Assembly (NCBI RefSeq): GCF_001424345.1
Contig: NZ_LMPF01000006.1
Location: forward strand, 1-64,000
DNA: 64,000 nucleotides
Source: Burkholderia sp. Leaf177
Lineage (GTDB): Bacteria > Pseudomonadota > Gammaproteobacteria > Burkholderiales > Burkholderiaceae
Direction of reading: 5' to 3'
The notes under the pieces were generated by a model, which saw only the letters and a program-made list of their open reading frames with translations, made no database searches and was not told where the DNA came from. Numbering within the stretch: the first letter of the stretch is position 1; the number at the start of each line of letters is the position of its first letter. This document shows, piece after piece, positions 27,655 through 37,245 of the stretch. A program made the translations under genes and the position numbers.

Positions 27655-28005
27655 GCTTGCAACTTTTCGGATGATTTATTCGGGATGCGGATAAAGCGCG
27701 CATCGGGTAATGGTCGCGGCGCTGCGGCTCGTCTGCAATGCTTCGCGAGTTCAAAATCAGCGCGACTTTCACTCGGTTCAGGGATCGGATTTTACGTGAT
27801 GTCGTGCGCATTCGCCCCGTTTTCCCGGCGCGTTAGCCATTCGGCCAGCTTTTCAGTGCCAACAACGACGAATTTGAACGTAAAACACGGCCGAATGGCT
27901 AACGCTGCGTTCGACGGCTTAACGACGCGCTTTGATGCGTGGATAATTCACTCGTGGCGGTCGTCCGGACCGTAGGTTTGCATCGAATCGAAAGGGAGAG
28001 GCAAC
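27655..28005. other. Divergent intergenic region tyrS/anmK with long inverted repeat
   Basis: This 351-bp region separates divergent genes. A perfect 16-bp inverted repeat (27831-27846 and 27889-27904) with a 42-bp spacer lies nearer to anmK. The purine-rich aagggagagg just before the anmK GTG is its ribosome-binding site. No protein or known RNA is evident. Confidence 0.6.
27831..27904. repeat. 16-bp perfect inverted repeat flanking a 42-bp spacer
   Basis: cgttagccattcggcc at 27831-27846 is exactly complementary to ggccgaatggctaacg at 27889-27904. Variants of the core GCCANTCGGC also occur at 15360, 24103 and 31120, all outside genes. Confidence 0.8.
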
Positions 28006-29160
28006 GTGGCGCGACGTACCGAAGCAGGAGAAGCAGGCAACGCAGCGGACGGCGTGTATTTCGGGCTCATGTCCGGCACGAGTATGGACGGGGTCGACGG
28101 CGTTGCTGTGCAATTCACCACGGGCAAGCCGCCGGTGGTGCTTGGCGAGGCGCACGTAGGATTCTCGGAAGGCCTGCGTGAAGCTCTCTTCGCCCTTCAG
28201 GCGCCCGGCGAAAACGAGCTCGAGCGCGAAGCGCTGGCCGCAAACGCGCTAGCCACGCGTTACGCGGTGTGCTGTCACGAACTGGCGAGCATGAGCGGTT
28301 ACTCCGCTGCCAAGGTTCGCGCGATCGGCGTACACGGGCAAACGGTGCGGCATCGGCCGGAGAAAGCCTATACGCGACAGATCAACAATCCTGCGTTACT
28401 TGCCGAGATGACGAACATCGACATTGTTGCGGACTTTCGCAGCCGCGACGTCGCTGCGGGCGGTCAAGGCGCGCCGCTTGTCCCTGCGTTTCACGCGACC
28501 ATTTTTGGTTCGACGAACGAAACCCGCGTGGTCTGCAACCTGGGTGGTATCAGCAACATTACGGTTTTATTGGCGGGCGGCGGTGTTCACGGCTTCGATT
28601 GCGGCCCAGCAAACGCACTGCTCGACGAATGGGCGCACCGCCACTTGAATCGTCCGTTCGACGAAAGCGGTCATTTCGCTTCGCAAGGACAGGTGAATCG
28701 GCCATTGTTGAACGCGCTGCTCGATGAACCGTTTTTCGAACAGCAGCCGCCTAAAAGTACCGGACGCGATCTGTTCAACCCCGCATGGCTCGATGCAAAG
28801 CTCGCCGGATTCAACACGGTTTCACCCGCCGACGTCCAGGCGACGCTCGTTGCGCTCACGGCAATCACCATTGCACGGGAAATCGAGCGGCATGCGTCCG
28901 ATTGCCGAGCGGTCTATGTCTGCGGAGGTGGTGCACGCAATCCGGTACTTATGAGCGCAATCCAGCAGGCGCTCGCCGACACGGGCGTGTCGGGCGTTCC
29001 TGTCATGACAACGGACGCGCTCGGCGTGCCGCCACAACAGGTCGAGGCGTTGGCATTCGCGTGGCTGGCAATGCGCTGCGTGGCCCGCGAAGCCGGAAAT
29101 GTGCCGGCAGTAACGGGCGCTGCGGGTGAGCGGGTTCTCGGCGCTATTTATCCGCGCTGA
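28006..29160 (+). CDS. anmK: Anhydro-N-acetylmuramic acid kinase
   Basis: AnmK phosphorylates and opens 1,6-anhydro-MurNAc to MurNAc-6-phosphate in peptidoglycan recycling. The 384-residue protein of the ASKHA fold contains [16 protein letters not shown] at the N-terminus, the catalytic Asp region [23 protein letters not shown] and the late [14 protein letters not shown] nucleotide-binding motif. It starts with GTG, preceded by a strong AAGGGAGAGG. In this bacterial group it commonly sits beside erpA, as here. Confidence 0.94.
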   Translation: MARRTEAGEAGNAADGVYFGLMSGTSMDGVDGVAVQFTTGKPPVVLGEAHVGFSEGLREALFALQAPGENELEREALAANALATRYAVCCHELASMSGYSAAKVRAIGVHGQTVRHRPEKAYTRQINNPALLAEMTNIDIVADFRSRDVAAGGQGAPLVPAFHATIFGSTNETRVVCNLGGISNITVLLAGGGVHGFDCGPANALLDEWAHRHLNRPFDESGHFASQGQVNRPLLNALLDEPFFEQQPPKSTGRDLFNPAWLDAKLAGFNTVSPADVQATLVALTAITIAREIERHASDCRAVYVCGGGARNPVLMSAIQQALADTGVSGVPVMTTDALGVPPQQVEALAFAWLAMRCVAREAGNVPAVTGAAGERVLGAIYPR

Positions 29161-29184
29161 CTACGCTCGGTTCCGCAATAGAAA

Positions 29185-29211
29185 CAAAAACGGAGCCCGC
29201 AGGCTCCGTTT
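29185..29211. terminator. Bidirectional terminator between anmK and erpA
   Basis: Stem cggagcc (29191-29197) / ggctccg (29202-29208) with loop cgca, five A before and TTT shortly after, between convergent genes. Confidence 0.85.
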
Positions 29212-29245
29212 CATTGCAACATCGAATGAAGTGCTCTGACCAGAA

Positions 29246-29611
29246 TCAAGCCGAGAACGAAGATCCGCAGCCGCACGTGCTGGTTGCATTCGGATTCTTG
29301 ATCACGAACTGCGCGCCATTTAGATCGTCTTTATAGTCGATCTCAGCGCCAACGAGGTATTGATAGCTCATTGAATCGATCAGAAGCTGGACGCCGGCTT
29401 TGTCCATCACGGTGTCGTCTTCGTTGATAGCTTCGTCGAAGGTAAAGCCGTACTGGAAGCCCGAACAGCCGCCGCCCTGCACGAACACGCGCAGCTTCAA
29501 TTCCGGGTTGCCTTCTTCGTCGATCAGTTGCTTGACCTTGTCCGCGGCTGCATCCGTGAAAACGAACGGCAGCGGCATTTCGGTCGTGGGGGTATCGGTG
29601 ACAGCGTTCAT
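29246..29611 (-). CDS. erpA: Iron-sulfur cluster insertion protein ErpA
   Basis: This 121-residue A-type carrier delivers [4Fe-4S] clusters to apoproteins. All three cluster-binding cysteines are visible: Cys in [13 protein letters not shown] and the two in the C-terminal STCGCGSSF. The N-terminal 15 residues are variable. It is transcribed away from the ribosomal gene pair, with a bidirectional terminator 35 bp past its stop. Confidence 0.95.
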   Translation of the reverse strand: MNAVTDTPTTEMPLPFVFTDAAADKVKQLIDEEGNPELKLRVFVQGGGCSGFQYGFTFDEAINEDDTVMDKAGVQLLIDSMSYQYLVGAEIDYKDDLNGAQFVIKNPNATSTCGCGSSFSA

Positions 29612-29773
29612 TCGAACTCTCCAAAAAAGCTTCTAGTGCCTATTGTAGGGCTGATCTCAATATCGTGCTGGAAGCCCATGTAATCAATAGGCTATCGCGC
29701 CACAGTATCCCGAATTTGCCACGGCCGCTTGAATGGTGTCGGCCAAGCAACGTACTCGATTAATGAAATCAAC

Positions 29774-29809
29774 GAAAAAAGCCGCCAGCGCATACACGCG
29801 GGCGGCTTT
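29774..29809 (-). terminator. Terminator of the rplM-rpsI operon
   Basis: Arms gccgcc (29781-29786) and ggcggc (29801-29806); on the minus strand the stem is followed by a T-run (A-run at 29775-29780 on the plus strand), 45 bp past the rpsI stop. Confidence 0.85.
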
Positions 29810-29851
29810 CTGAGCCATTTCGCCGCCAAAGCGACGAAACCGCCAAACAGA

Positions 29852-30244
29852 TTAACGCTTCGAGAATTGCTTCCGGCGACGTGCCTTGTGGAAACCAACC
29901 TTCTTACGTTCGACTTCACGAGCATCGCGGGTAACGAAGCCAGCTTGCGACAGCGTGGGCTTCAGCGTAGCGTCGTAGTCCATCAGCGCGCGGGTGATGC
30001 CGTGGCGAACTGCACCGGCCTGACCCGTCTCACCGCCGCCGTTCACGTTGACCTTGATGTCGAACGTGGTGGCGTGGCTCGTCAGTTCGAGCGGCTGGCG
30101 CACGATCATCAGTGACGTTTCGCGCGAGAAGTAATCAGCAATGGGCTTGCCATTGACAATGATCTCGCCCGTGCCGGACTTGATGAACACGCGGGCAACG
30201 GCGCTCTTGCGGCGGCCCGTACCGTAATTCCAATTACCGATCAT
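29852..30244 (-). CDS. rpsI: 30S ribosomal protein S9
   Basis: This 130-residue small-subunit protein has a C-terminal tail that reaches the P-site tRNA. Its sequence is canonical: [14 protein letters not shown] at the N-terminus, [18 protein letters not shown] in the middle and the basic end [11 protein letters not shown]. It is the second gene of the conserved rplM-rpsI operon, 11 bp after rplM. Confidence 0.98.
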   Translation of the reverse strand: MIGNWNYGTGRRKSAVARVFIKSGTGEIIVNGKPIADYFSRETSLMIVRQPLELTSHATTFDIKVNVNGGGETGQAGAVRHGITRALMDYDATLKPTLSQAGFVTRDAREVERKKVGFHKARRRKQFSKR

Positions 30245-30255
30245 ATGGGCTCCCT

Positions 30256-30684
30256 TTAGATCTCGAGCGCTTTAGGCTGTTGAGCCGTATGCGGATGCGT
30301 TGCGCCAGCGTAGACCTTGAGCTTCTTGATCATAGCGTAGCCGAGCGGACCTTTCGGCAACATGCCCTTAACGGCTTTCTCGAACGCGCGGCCCGGGAAG
30401 CGTTCTTGCATCTTGTTGAACGTCGTTTCGTAGATGCCGCCCGGATAGCCCGAGTGACGGTAGTACTTCTTGTCAGTACCCTTGTTGCCCGTGACGCGCA
30501 ACTTGCTGGCGTTGATGATGACGATGAAATCGCCAGTGTCGACGTGCGGGGTGAACTCGGGTTTGTGCTTGCCGCGAAGTCGGGCGGCCACTTCACTGGC
30601 GACACGTCCGAGAACCTTATCCGTCGCGTCAATCACGTACCATTCACGCGTCACCTCATGGGCTTTTGCGGAAAACGTCTTCAT
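30256..30684 (-). CDS. rplM: 50S ribosomal protein L13
   Basis: This 142-residue large-subunit protein shows the family motifs [30 protein letters not shown] and [10 protein letters not shown]. The start is set at the ATG at 30682-30684 ([11 protein letters not shown]). The open frame continues about 126 codons upstream, but only because this GC-rich leader happens to lack stops. The leader between 30685 and about 30830 is AT-rich near 30800-30830 (gaattataaggg), where the promoter probably lies. Confidence 0.98.
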   Translation of the reverse strand: MKTFSAKAHEVTREWYVIDATDKVLGRVASEVAARLRGKHKPEFTPHVDTGDFIVIINASKLRVTGNKGTDKKYYRHSGYPGGIYETTFNKMQERFPGRAFEKAVKGMLPKGPLGYAMIKKLKVYAGATHPHTAQQPKALEI

Positions 30685-30930
30685 GATCGATCCAAAAAAT
30701 AATTCTGCCCTACTTTGTCCCGCTTGTATGTTCGTGCGCATCGAGGCGCGTGCGGGCTCTCCCTGGTTCTCGTCCGCGGGCATGGTGCGGATAGAGAACT
30801 TTGAATTATAAGGGAAATTTTGGTGCGAAGTCAAAACAAGCTGAAACGGCGCTCGGCCGGCCTTGGTTGCTTTGAATTTCGGCGCCGTGGCGCCAGCCTC
30901 GTCAGCCGTAGAACATCGGAAAAGACGAGC

Positions 30931-30960
30931 GAAAAAAAGCCCGAGCCTTGGGCTCGGGCT
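30931..30960 (-). terminator. Strong intrinsic terminator of the candidate small RNA
   Basis: Perfect 10-bp stem with a 3-nt loop (ttg), then seven T on the minus strand. It lies upstream of rplM and behind no protein gene, which is the main reason to suspect an RNA gene here. Confidence 0.88.
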
Positions 30961-30990
30961 GAATCCACCTAGGAGGAGGTGGAGGAGACA
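30931..30990 (-). ncRNA. Candidate small RNA with anti-Shine-Dalgarno hairpin loop
   Basis: On the minus strand a good sigma-70 promoter precedes about 60 transcribed bases that end in a strong terminator. The transcript is C/U-rich at its 5' end. It folds a 7-bp hairpin with arms uccaccu and aggugga (plus-strand 30964-30970 and 30977-30983), presenting the loop ccuccu, an exact anti-SD sequence. The terminator stem agcccgagcc/ggctcgggct (30938-30947, 30951-30960) is followed by seven T. The same layout, with CUCCUCC loops, is known in alpha- and beta-proteobacterial sRNAs. Expression and targets are inferred only. Confidence 0.6.
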
Positions 30991-30996
30991 GGAGCA

Positions 30997-31025
30997 AGTA
31001 TATGAACTGGTTTTGTGCAAAGCAA
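30997..31025 (-). promoter_or_regulatory. Candidate promoter of the small RNA
   Basis: On the minus strand TTGCTT (31020-31025) and TATACT (30997-31002) are separated by exactly 17 bp, a near-consensus sigma-70 promoter that would start RNA near 30990. Confidence 0.65.
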
Positions 31026-31321
31026 GTAAATTTACATCGTGAGATTGAATTTCATAATGCAAAATATCGAAACGAGCCGAGCATGGTGAAAATATCGTTT
31101 TGAATCAAACATTTGAACAAGCCAGTCGGCCGAAAGACGCGCCATCAGCGTTGTTATACACCCTTCTCTCGATAGGGAAATTCCCGATTTACCAGCCTGA
31201 TCGCGCCGCAGCACCGCTATTGAAAAACCGGGGCAGAAACGCCAGCTATGATTCCGGCAATAAGCTAAAACGCTACAATCACCGGGAATAGACAAGTGCC
31301 GAACGGCACCGGAGTTTTCTC

Positions 31322-31744
31322 ATGGAATGCAAAGTTAGCTGGATGGGACAAGACGGAATGGCATTCGCTGCAGAAACGGGCAGCGGCCATCTGGTCACTA
31401 TGGATGGCGCGCCGGAGGGCGGCGGACGCAACTTATCCCCGCGTCCAATGGAAATGGTCCTTCTAGGCACGGGCGGCTGCACCGCGTACGACGTCGTGAT
31501 GATCCTGAAGAAAAGCCGTCAGGAAGTCGTCGGATGCTCGGTGACGCTTAAAGCCGAACGCGCGAGCGAAGATCCGAAGGTTTTTACAAAGATTCACTTT
31601 CACTTCACGGTGACGGGCAAGAACCTGAATCCGGCGACCGTGGAACGCGCAATCACGCTTTCGCACGACAAATACTGTTCCGCCTCGATCATGCTGGCGA
31701 AGACGGCCGAACTGACGCATTCGTTCGATATCGTTCCGAGCTAG
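31322..31744 (+). CDS. OsmC/Ohr-family protein
   Basis: This 140-residue OsmC-fold protein belongs to a family of thiol-dependent peroxidases acting on organic hydroperoxides. Both conserved cysteines are visible: LGTGGCTAYDVVMIL and SHDKYCSASIML, with the reactive-site Arg/Glu region RNLSPRPMEMVL. The short form without an N-terminal extension resembles the YhfA branch, whose substrate is not settled. It is monocistronic and ends at a bidirectional terminator shared with rnpB. Confidence 0.9.
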   Translation: MECKVSWMGQDGMAFAAETGSGHLVTMDGAPEGGGRNLSPRPMEMVLLGTGGCTAYDVVMILKKSRQEVVGCSVTLKAERASEDPKVFTKIHFHFTVTGKNLNPATVERAITLSHDKYCSASIMLAKTAELTHSFDIVPS

Positions 31745-31769
31745 AAGCGGTATCGAAGAAAAAAGATGA

Positions 31770-31804
31770 AAAAAGCCGGCGTCACTGACGCCGGCTTTCT
31801 TTTT
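31770..31804. terminator. Bidirectional terminator between osmC and rnpB
   Basis: Near-perfect palindrome with arms agccggcgtca and tgacgccggct (31774-31784, 31786-31796), A-rich before and T-rich after. Confidence 0.85.
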
Positions 31805-31810
31805 GATTAG

Positions 31811-32227
<417 letters not shown>

Positions 32228-32271
32228 GCGATGCAAATTTTAACATGCGCCGGATTCGCTCAGGCTGTAGA

Positions 32272-33138
32272 TCAAAGCCCGTTACGACGACGTCCAGAGC
32301 GGAAAACCTGCGCGTCATCGTAGAAAGAATGCGCTTCGTTTTCCGGCCACCATCCCGGGACGCCCAGCACGGGCAGCGGTGTGAAGCATCGGCTGGAAAT
32401 GGCTTCGGACGCGAGGCGGCTGGATACTTTGTGATCGAGAATCGCACGGCGTTCGGCCTCTGCGGCAAGGAAATAGGCCGGCTCGACTTCTACGATCCAC
32501 GCATGCCCCGTGCATGCCTTGTACGGCGCGATCAGCTTTTCGAGCAGCGCATGGCCAAAAATCCGCGCTTCGCAAGCCGTTCCCCAAGCCGCCCGATGTT
32601 CAATAAACACCGCGCGCCAATCAAAAGCCCGAAGCGCAGCCGCGATCGACAGGTCGGCGCAAGCAAACAAGACGGCGTTTTCATCGAAGAGTGTTAGGGC
32701 ATCGCGCGTGGCGCCACGGCTTGAGCCGATGCCGAGCGCATCGATTTCCGCCGCCTGGCGCGCGTTGAGGGCGGCCTTGATGCGCGGATACTGAAACCAC
32801 ATCGCGCCGTTGAAGAAATCGTGGAGATTGTGGCGCGTCGGCACACATCCGGTCGCGGCAATGTGCCCTTCGTACGATGCGCCCGCGGGCAAATCGTCCT
32901 GCGCGATGAACGACAAAAGCTCGCCGCGCCCGGTCGCCCTTGGTTCGGCGCGTGCATCGGCGTTCAATGTGGAGAGATATGCGGGATAACTTTCGAGCGC
33001 CGACTGCTGCCAGTGTGCGCCGCGCTCGGCCAACGGGGCAAGCCAGGCGCGCGACCAGTCGATATCAGCGAAACCCGGCAGTGTGCGCGCATCAAACAAT
33101 GTCGGCGGCCGCCCGGCGTTTCGAGCTGAATCAGACAT
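32272..33138 (-). CDS. DUF3025 domain-containing protein
   Basis: This 288-residue cytosolic protein belongs to a family common in beta-proteobacteria and without assigned function. Recognisable conserved stretches are TRHNLHDFFNGAMWFQYPRIKAALN and GHALLEKLIAPYKACTGHAWIVEV, followed by FTPLPVLGVPGWWPENE near the end. There is no signal peptide or membrane segment. It lies 15 bp downstream of pyrC on the same strand, so they probably share a transcript, and 44 bp before the 5' end of rnpB. Confidence 0.85.
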   Translation of the reverse strand: MSDSARNAGRPPTLFDARTLPGFADIDWSRAWLAPLAERGAHWQQSALESYPAYLSTLNADARAEPRATGRGELLSFIAQDDLPAGASYEGHIAATGCVPTRHNLHDFFNGAMWFQYPRIKAALNARQAAEIDALGIGSSRGATRDALTLFDENAVLFACADLSIAAALRAFDWRAVFIEHRAAWGTACEARIFGHALLEKLIAPYKACTGHAWIVEVEPAYFLAAEAERRAILDHKVSSRLASEAISSRCFTPLPVLGVPGWWPENEAHSFYDDAQVFRSGRRRNGL

Positions 33139-33153
33139 GCGCCCGGCGTGGCT

Positions 33154-34221
33154 TTAAACCAGCCGCCAGCCGATTGATTCGCCGCCACCGAGCGGCACGA
33201 TTTCGTTATCGCCGGCCATGAATTCAGCCGGCAACGTCCATTCCTCGCGACGAAGCGTGACCTGCTCGGTGGCGCGCGGCAAGCCGTAGAAATCGGCGCC
33301 ATGGAAACTTGCAAAACCTTCGAGCTTGTCGAGCGCGCCGGCTTGATCGAAGGCTTGGGTATAAAGCTCCAGCGCGTGCAGCGCCGTGTAGCAACCCGCG
33401 CAACCGCAAGCGTGCTCCTTCAAACCTTTCGCATGCGGTGCGCTGTCCGTGCCGAGGAAAAATCGCGGATTCCCCGATGTCGCCGCCGCCAGCAACGCCA
33501 CCCGATGCGTCTCGCGCTTCAACACCGGCAAGCAGTAGTAATGCGGCCGAATCCCGCCCACGAACAACGCATTTCGGTTGTACAGCAGATGATGCGCGGT
33601 CAGCGTCGCGCCAGTCGGACCGTCGGCATCGCGGACATAATCGGCGGCATCTTTGGTCGTGATGTGCTCGAACACGACATTCAGCGCCGGAAAATCGCGC
33701 CGCAAAGGCGTCATCACGCGATCGATAAACACCTTCTCGCGATCGAACATATCGATAGCCGGGTCCGTCACCTCGCCATGCACGAGGAGCGGCAAGTCAT
33801 GCTCCTGCATCGCTTCCAGCGTTTTCGCGCACTTCGCGATGCTCGTCACGCCCGCGTCGGAATTGGTCGTCGCGCCCGCCGGATAAAGCTTCACGCCATG
33901 CACAAAGCCGCTTTCGCGCGCGCGACGGATCTCGTCGGGCGGGGTGTTATCGGTGAGATAAAGGGTCATTAGCGGTTCGAACTTCGCGCCCGGACCGTCC
34001 TTCGGCAACGCTGCCAGGATTCGCCCACGATACGCCGCCGCCATTTCGGTCGTCGTCACCGGCGGCCGCAGGTTCGGCATGATGATCGCCCGGCCAAACT
34101 GACGCGCGGTGTGCGGCAAAACGACGGCGAGCACCGCACCGTCGCGCACGTGCAGATGCCAGTCATCGGGACGGGTGAGGGTTACGGAATCAGCGGAAAC
34201 TGCGGACGAAGATGCGGACAT
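33154..34221 (-). CDS. pyrC: Dihydroorotase
   Basis: This zinc enzyme of pyrimidine synthesis closes carbamoyl aspartate to dihydroorotate. The 355-residue class II (PyrC) protein has the metal-binding RPDDWHLHVRDG, a further His in LLVHGEVTD, VVFEHITTKDAADYV, and the catalytic Asp in FLGTDSAPHAKGLKE. I start at the ATG at 34219-34221 (MSASSSAVS); the longer frame to 34326 has an unrelated N-terminus. It is followed closely by the DUF3025 gene. Confidence 0.94.
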   Translation of the reverse strand: MSASSSAVSADSVTLTRPDDWHLHVRDGAVLAVVLPHTARQFGRAIIMPNLRPPVTTTEMAAAYRGRILAALPKDGPGAKFEPLMTLYLTDNTPPDEIRRARESGFVHGVKLYPAGATTNSDAGVTSIAKCAKTLEAMQEHDLPLLVHGEVTDPAIDMFDREKVFIDRVMTPLRRDFPALNVVFEHITTKDAADYVRDADGPTGATLTAHHLLYNRNALFVGGIRPHYYCLPVLKRETHRVALLAAATSGNPRFFLGTDSAPHAKGLKEHACGCAGCYTALHALELYTQAFDQAGALDKLEGFASFHGADFYGLPRATEQVTLRREEWTLPAEFMAGDNEIVPLGGGESIGWRLV

Positions 34222-34454
34222 GGGCGTGGTGACGATGAGAATATTCGGAATAGGCCGGCGGCACGACAGGCCGTCATTTTGCAGCCGACCAAACCGGTAA
34301 CTTTGCCTCGCCGCGCGCTTTAGCACCGTGGAAATTCAACAACGATGCCACGAACGGCTCGAAGACGCGATTTTTTGGCGGTTTTGTCGGTGCTATGCTT
34401 TGGGTACTCGTATTGTAACGGGTAGCTCCATTCACCCAGTCTGCAGCCCCAGCA

Positions 34455-35357
34455 ATGTGCCAACTTCTCGGAATGAACTGCGCGGAACCCACGGACGTGA
34501 CGTTCTCGTTCACCGGTTTCGCGGCGCGTGGCGGCGTGACCGACCATCACGCGGATGGTTGGGGGATTGCGTTCTTCGAAGACAAGGCGTGCCGGCTTTT
34601 CATCGATCATCAGTCGTCGGCAAGCTCTCCGCTCGCCGAGATGGTGAAGCGTTACCCGATCAAGTCCAAGAACACGATCGCGCATATCCGCAAGGCCACG
34701 CAGGGACACATTCTGCTGGAAAACTGCCATCCGTTCATGCGCGAGCTGTGGGGCCGGCACTGGATTTTCGCGCACAACGGCGACTTAAAGGACTACAAGC
34801 CTTGTCTGAACGGCCAGTATCAGCCGGTCGGCACAACGGACAGCGAACTTGCATTCTGCGCGTTGCTGCAAGGGCTCCGGCGCGAGTTTCCAGGCAGCCA
34901 GCCGCCGCTCGATGAACTCTTTGCCGCGCTCGAAAGGCTGACGCGCGAAATCACGCAGTTCGGCGTGTTCAACTTCCTGATGTCGAACGGCCAGGCACTG
35001 TTCTCGCATTGCTCGACGCATTTGTACTATCTGGTACGCAGCTGGCCGTTCTCGACGGCTCATTTGATCGATGCCGACATGTCGATCGATTTCGCGAAAT
35101 ACACCACGCCCGAAGATCGCGTGGCGGTGATCGCAACGTCGCCACTCACCGACGATGAAATCTGGACCCGCTTCGAACCGGGCGACCTGGCGTGGTTCCA
35201 GCACGGTGCGCTGCTGAAAACGGTTAACGTGCCAGTCCCGGCAGAGGTCGCGGAAAAAGCGCGCGAACCGTTGTGCAAGGTTTGCGTCGAGTCGGTATTG
35301 CGCGCGGATACTATCGAAACGACTGCCGACGTGGAGACCGAACTCGGCATTGAATAG
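34455..35357 (+). CDS. Class II glutamine amidotransferase (YafJ-like)
   Basis: This 300-residue Ntn-type glutamine amidotransferase has the catalytic Cys exposed after Met removal: it starts MCQLLGMNCAEP. The glutaminase pocket residues lie in GVTDHHADGWGIAFFED, HIRKATQGH and IFAHNGDL. There is no synthase or phosphoribosyltransferase domain, so like E. coli YafJ it is a free-standing glutaminase domain with unknown acceptor. It is transcribed divergently from pyrC and followed 60 bp later by yegP. Confidence 0.88.
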   Translation: MCQLLGMNCAEPTDVTFSFTGFAARGGVTDHHADGWGIAFFEDKACRLFIDHQSSASSPLAEMVKRYPIKSKNTIAHIRKATQGHILLENCHPFMRELWGRHWIFAHNGDLKDYKPCLNGQYQPVGTTDSELAFCALLQGLRREFPGSQPPLDELFAALERLTREITQFGVFNFLMSNGQALFSHCSTHLYYLVRSWPFSTAHLIDADMSIDFAKYTTPEDRVAVIATSPLTDDEIWTRFEPGDLAWFQHGALLKTVNVPVPAEVAEKAREPLCKVCVESVLRADTIETTADVETELGIE

Positions 35358-35417
35358 CATTACACTTTGAAGATCACCTGAACTCACGCTCGTTCCACTC
35401 ACCCGGGAGCACATGCC

Positions 35418-35762
35418 ATGTCAGGAAAGTTCGTCATCGATAAAGCCCGCAACGGCCAGTTCTACTTCAACCTTCGCGCCGGCAACGGCGAACCCATCCT
35501 CAAAAGTGAAATGTACGTGACGCGGGCTTCCGCGGAACACGGCATTGCATCGGTGAAAACCAATGCGCTGCTCGACGAACGCTACGAGCGCAAAACCGAT
35601 AAAAGCGGCGCGCCATACTTCAATTTGAAGGCGGGGAATCACGAGATTATCGGCGTGAGCGAAGCGTATAGCAGCACGTCGGCACGCGACGCCGGCATTG
35701 AATCCGTGAAGAAAAATGCGCCGGACGCGATAACGCAGGACAACACGAAGGCGCACGACTAA
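35418..35762 (+). CDS. YegP-family protein (two DUF1508 repeats)
   Basis: This small 114-residue protein is made of two tandem copies of the about 48-residue DUF1508 unit. The first reads KFVIDKARNGQFYFNLRAGNGEPIL...EMY, the second YERKTDKSGAPYFNLKAGNHEIIGVSEAY. Each continues with a helix of the type AEHGIASVKTNA / ARDAGIESVKKNA. Function is unknown; E. coli YegP is the closest named relative. A good terminator follows directly. Confidence 0.9.
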   Translation: MSGKFVIDKARNGQFYFNLRAGNGEPILKSEMYVTRASAEHGIASVKTNALLDERYERKTDKSGAPYFNLKAGNHEIIGVSEAYSSTSARDAGIESVKKNAPDAITQDNTKAHD

Positions 35763-35766
35763 ATTG

Positions 35767-35803
35767 AAAAGGCCGTTCCAACGCGAGTTGAAACGGCCTT
35801 TTT
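35767..35803 (+). terminator. Bidirectional terminator between yegP and gltL
   Basis: Arms aaaaggccgttccaac (35767-35782) and gttgaaacggcctttt (35787-35802) pair along 16 bases with one G-U; convergent genes lie on both sides. Confidence 0.88.
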
Positions 35804-35845
35804 GAATGAAGCGCCCGGAACGTGAATACGTCCGGGCGAAAAACG

Positions 35846-36571
35846 TCAGTGCAAGATCTTCGCCAAAAAGTCCTTGGCCCGATCCGATTTCGGATTGTCG
35901 AAGAACGCATCCTTCTTGTCGTCTTCGACAATCAAGCCGCGGTCCATGAAAATCACTCGATGCGCGACTTTCTTCGCGAAGCCCATTTCGTGCGTCACGC
36001 ACATCATGGTCATGCCTTCTTGCGCGAGTTCGACCATGACGTCGAGCACTTCGTTGATCATTTCCGGGTCGAGCGCGGACGTGGGTTCGTCGAAAAGCAT
36101 GGCGATCGGATCCATCGATAACGCCCGCGCAATCGCCACACGCTGTTGCTGACCGCCCGACAACTGGCCGGGAAATTTATCGGCTTGAGCGGAAAGACCC
36201 ACGCGATCCAGCAACTTCAAACCCTTGGCCGTTGCTTCGTCCTTCGAACGCCCCAGTACCTTGATCTGCGCCAGCGTCAGGTTCTGCACAATCGACAAAT
36301 GCGGAAACAGTTCGAAGTGCTGGAACACCATGCCAACCTTCGCGCGCAGCTTCGACAGATTCGTTTTCTTGTCGCCGATCGACTGACCGTTGATGGTGAT
36401 CTCGCCTTTCTGAAACGGCTCGAGTCCGTTCACGGTTTTGATCAGCGTGGATTTACCCGAACCCGAAGGTCCGCAGACCACGACCACTTCGCCCTTTTTG
36501 ACTTCCGTCGTGCAATCGGTGAGCACTTGAAACGGGCCATACCACTTCGAAACATTCTTGAGTGAGATCAT
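35846..36571 (-). CDS. gltL: Glutamate/aspartate ABC transporter ATP-binding protein
   Basis: This ATPase of a polar amino acid importer has 241 residues. Walker [19 protein letters not shown]-loop [11 protein letters not shown], signature [15 protein letters not shown] and Walker [16 protein letters not shown] are all intact, and the switch His lies in [10 protein letters not shown] start at ATG 36571 ([13 protein letters not shown]), which overlaps the stop of gltK by 4 bp. It is last in the gltIJKL operon. Confidence 0.95.
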   Translation of the reverse strand: MISLKNVSKWYGPFQVLTDCTTEVKKGEVVVVCGPSGSGKSTLIKTVNGLEPFQKGEITINGQSIGDKKTNLSKLRAKVGMVFQHFELFPHLSIVQNLTLAQIKVLGRSKDEATAKGLKLLDRVGLSAQADKFPGQLSGGQQQRVAIARALSMDPIAMLFDEPTSALDPEMINEVLDVMVELAQEGMTMMCVTHEMGFAKKVAHRVIFMDRGLIVEDDKKDAFFDNPKSDRAKDFLAKILH

Positions 36572-37245
36572 CGAGCGACCTTTTTCTGAAGACTTTTGAC
36601 CAGACCGGATGCGGCCAGGCACACCACGAAATAACAGGCGCCGGCGAACAACACCATCTCGACGGTCGTTCCGTCGCGGTCACCCACGTTCGTTGCCGTG
36701 CGGAAAAAATCCGCGAGGCTGATCACGTACACAAGCGACGTATCCTGGAACAACACAATGGCCTGCGTGAGCAGCAACGGCACCATTGCGCGAAACGCCT
36801 GCGGCAGGATGATGAGTTTCATCGACTGCATGTAGGTCATGCCGAGCGCGAACGCCGCGTTCACCTGCCCGCGCGACACCGCCTGAATGCCCGCGCGAAT
36901 GATCTCCGAATAGTACGCAGCCTCGAAGAGCGAGAACGCGACCATTGCGGAAGCCAGGCGAATATCGACTTCCGCCGACAAACCCAGCACATTTTGCAGG
37001 AATTGCGGGACGATCAAAAAGAACCACAGCAAGACCATGACGAGCGGTATCGATCGAAACAGCGTGACGTAGCCCTTCGCAAACCATACAAGCGGTTTCA
37101 CGCCCGAAAGACGCAGCAACGCGAGCACCGTTCCCCACAAGATCCCGAACACGAGCGCGAGCACCGTGATCTTGAACGTGATGATGGCGCCGGTCCAAAG
37201 CGTAGGCAGCGAACTAATGACGCCGCTCCAGTTGAAGTGATGCAT
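36568..37245 (-). CDS. gltK: Glutamate/aspartate ABC transporter permease
   Basis: This 225-residue inner-membrane permease of the HisMQ type has several transmembrane helices and the EAA loop typical of this class ([29 protein letters not shown]). [22 protein letters not shown] is a conserved helix of amino acid permeases. It overlaps gltL by 4 bp and its ATG touches the stop of gltJ. Confidence 0.94.
   Translation of the reverse strand: MHHFNWSGVISSLPTLWTGAIITFKITVLALVFGILWGTVLALLRLSGVKPLVWFAKGYVTLFRSIPLVMVLLWFFLIVPQFLQNVLGLSAEVDIRLASAMVAFSLFEAAYYSEIIRAGIQAVSRGQVNAAFALGMTYMQSMKLIILPQAFRAMVPLLLTQAIVLFQDTSLVYVISLADFFRTATNVGDRDGTTVEMVLFAGACYFVVCLAASGLVKSLQKKVAR

Larger units (their letters stand above)
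30685..31321. other. Intergenic region between rplM and osmC
   Basis: This 637-bp region contains, from left to right, the rplM leader and promoter area (about 30685-30840), a candidate short RNA gene with its own terminator and promoter (30931-31025, minus strand), a copy of the GCCANTCGGC motif (31120-31132), and the osmC upstream region. A 33-codon frame at 31002-31103 is not supported as a gene. Confidence 0.6.

Noticed and set aside
27655-28005. A T-box or other riboswitch leader for tyrS
   Set aside because: No T-box sequence or specifier-like stem was recognised. The inverted repeat lies near anmK rather than in the tyrS leader.
31002-31103. A 33-codon frame (starts MNWFCAKQ) behind a purine-rich stretch resembling a strong ribosome-binding site
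   Set aside because: The purine-rich stretch is the complement of the candidate RNA's anti-SD hairpin, its start overlaps that RNA's -10 box, and the peptide resembles nothing known.
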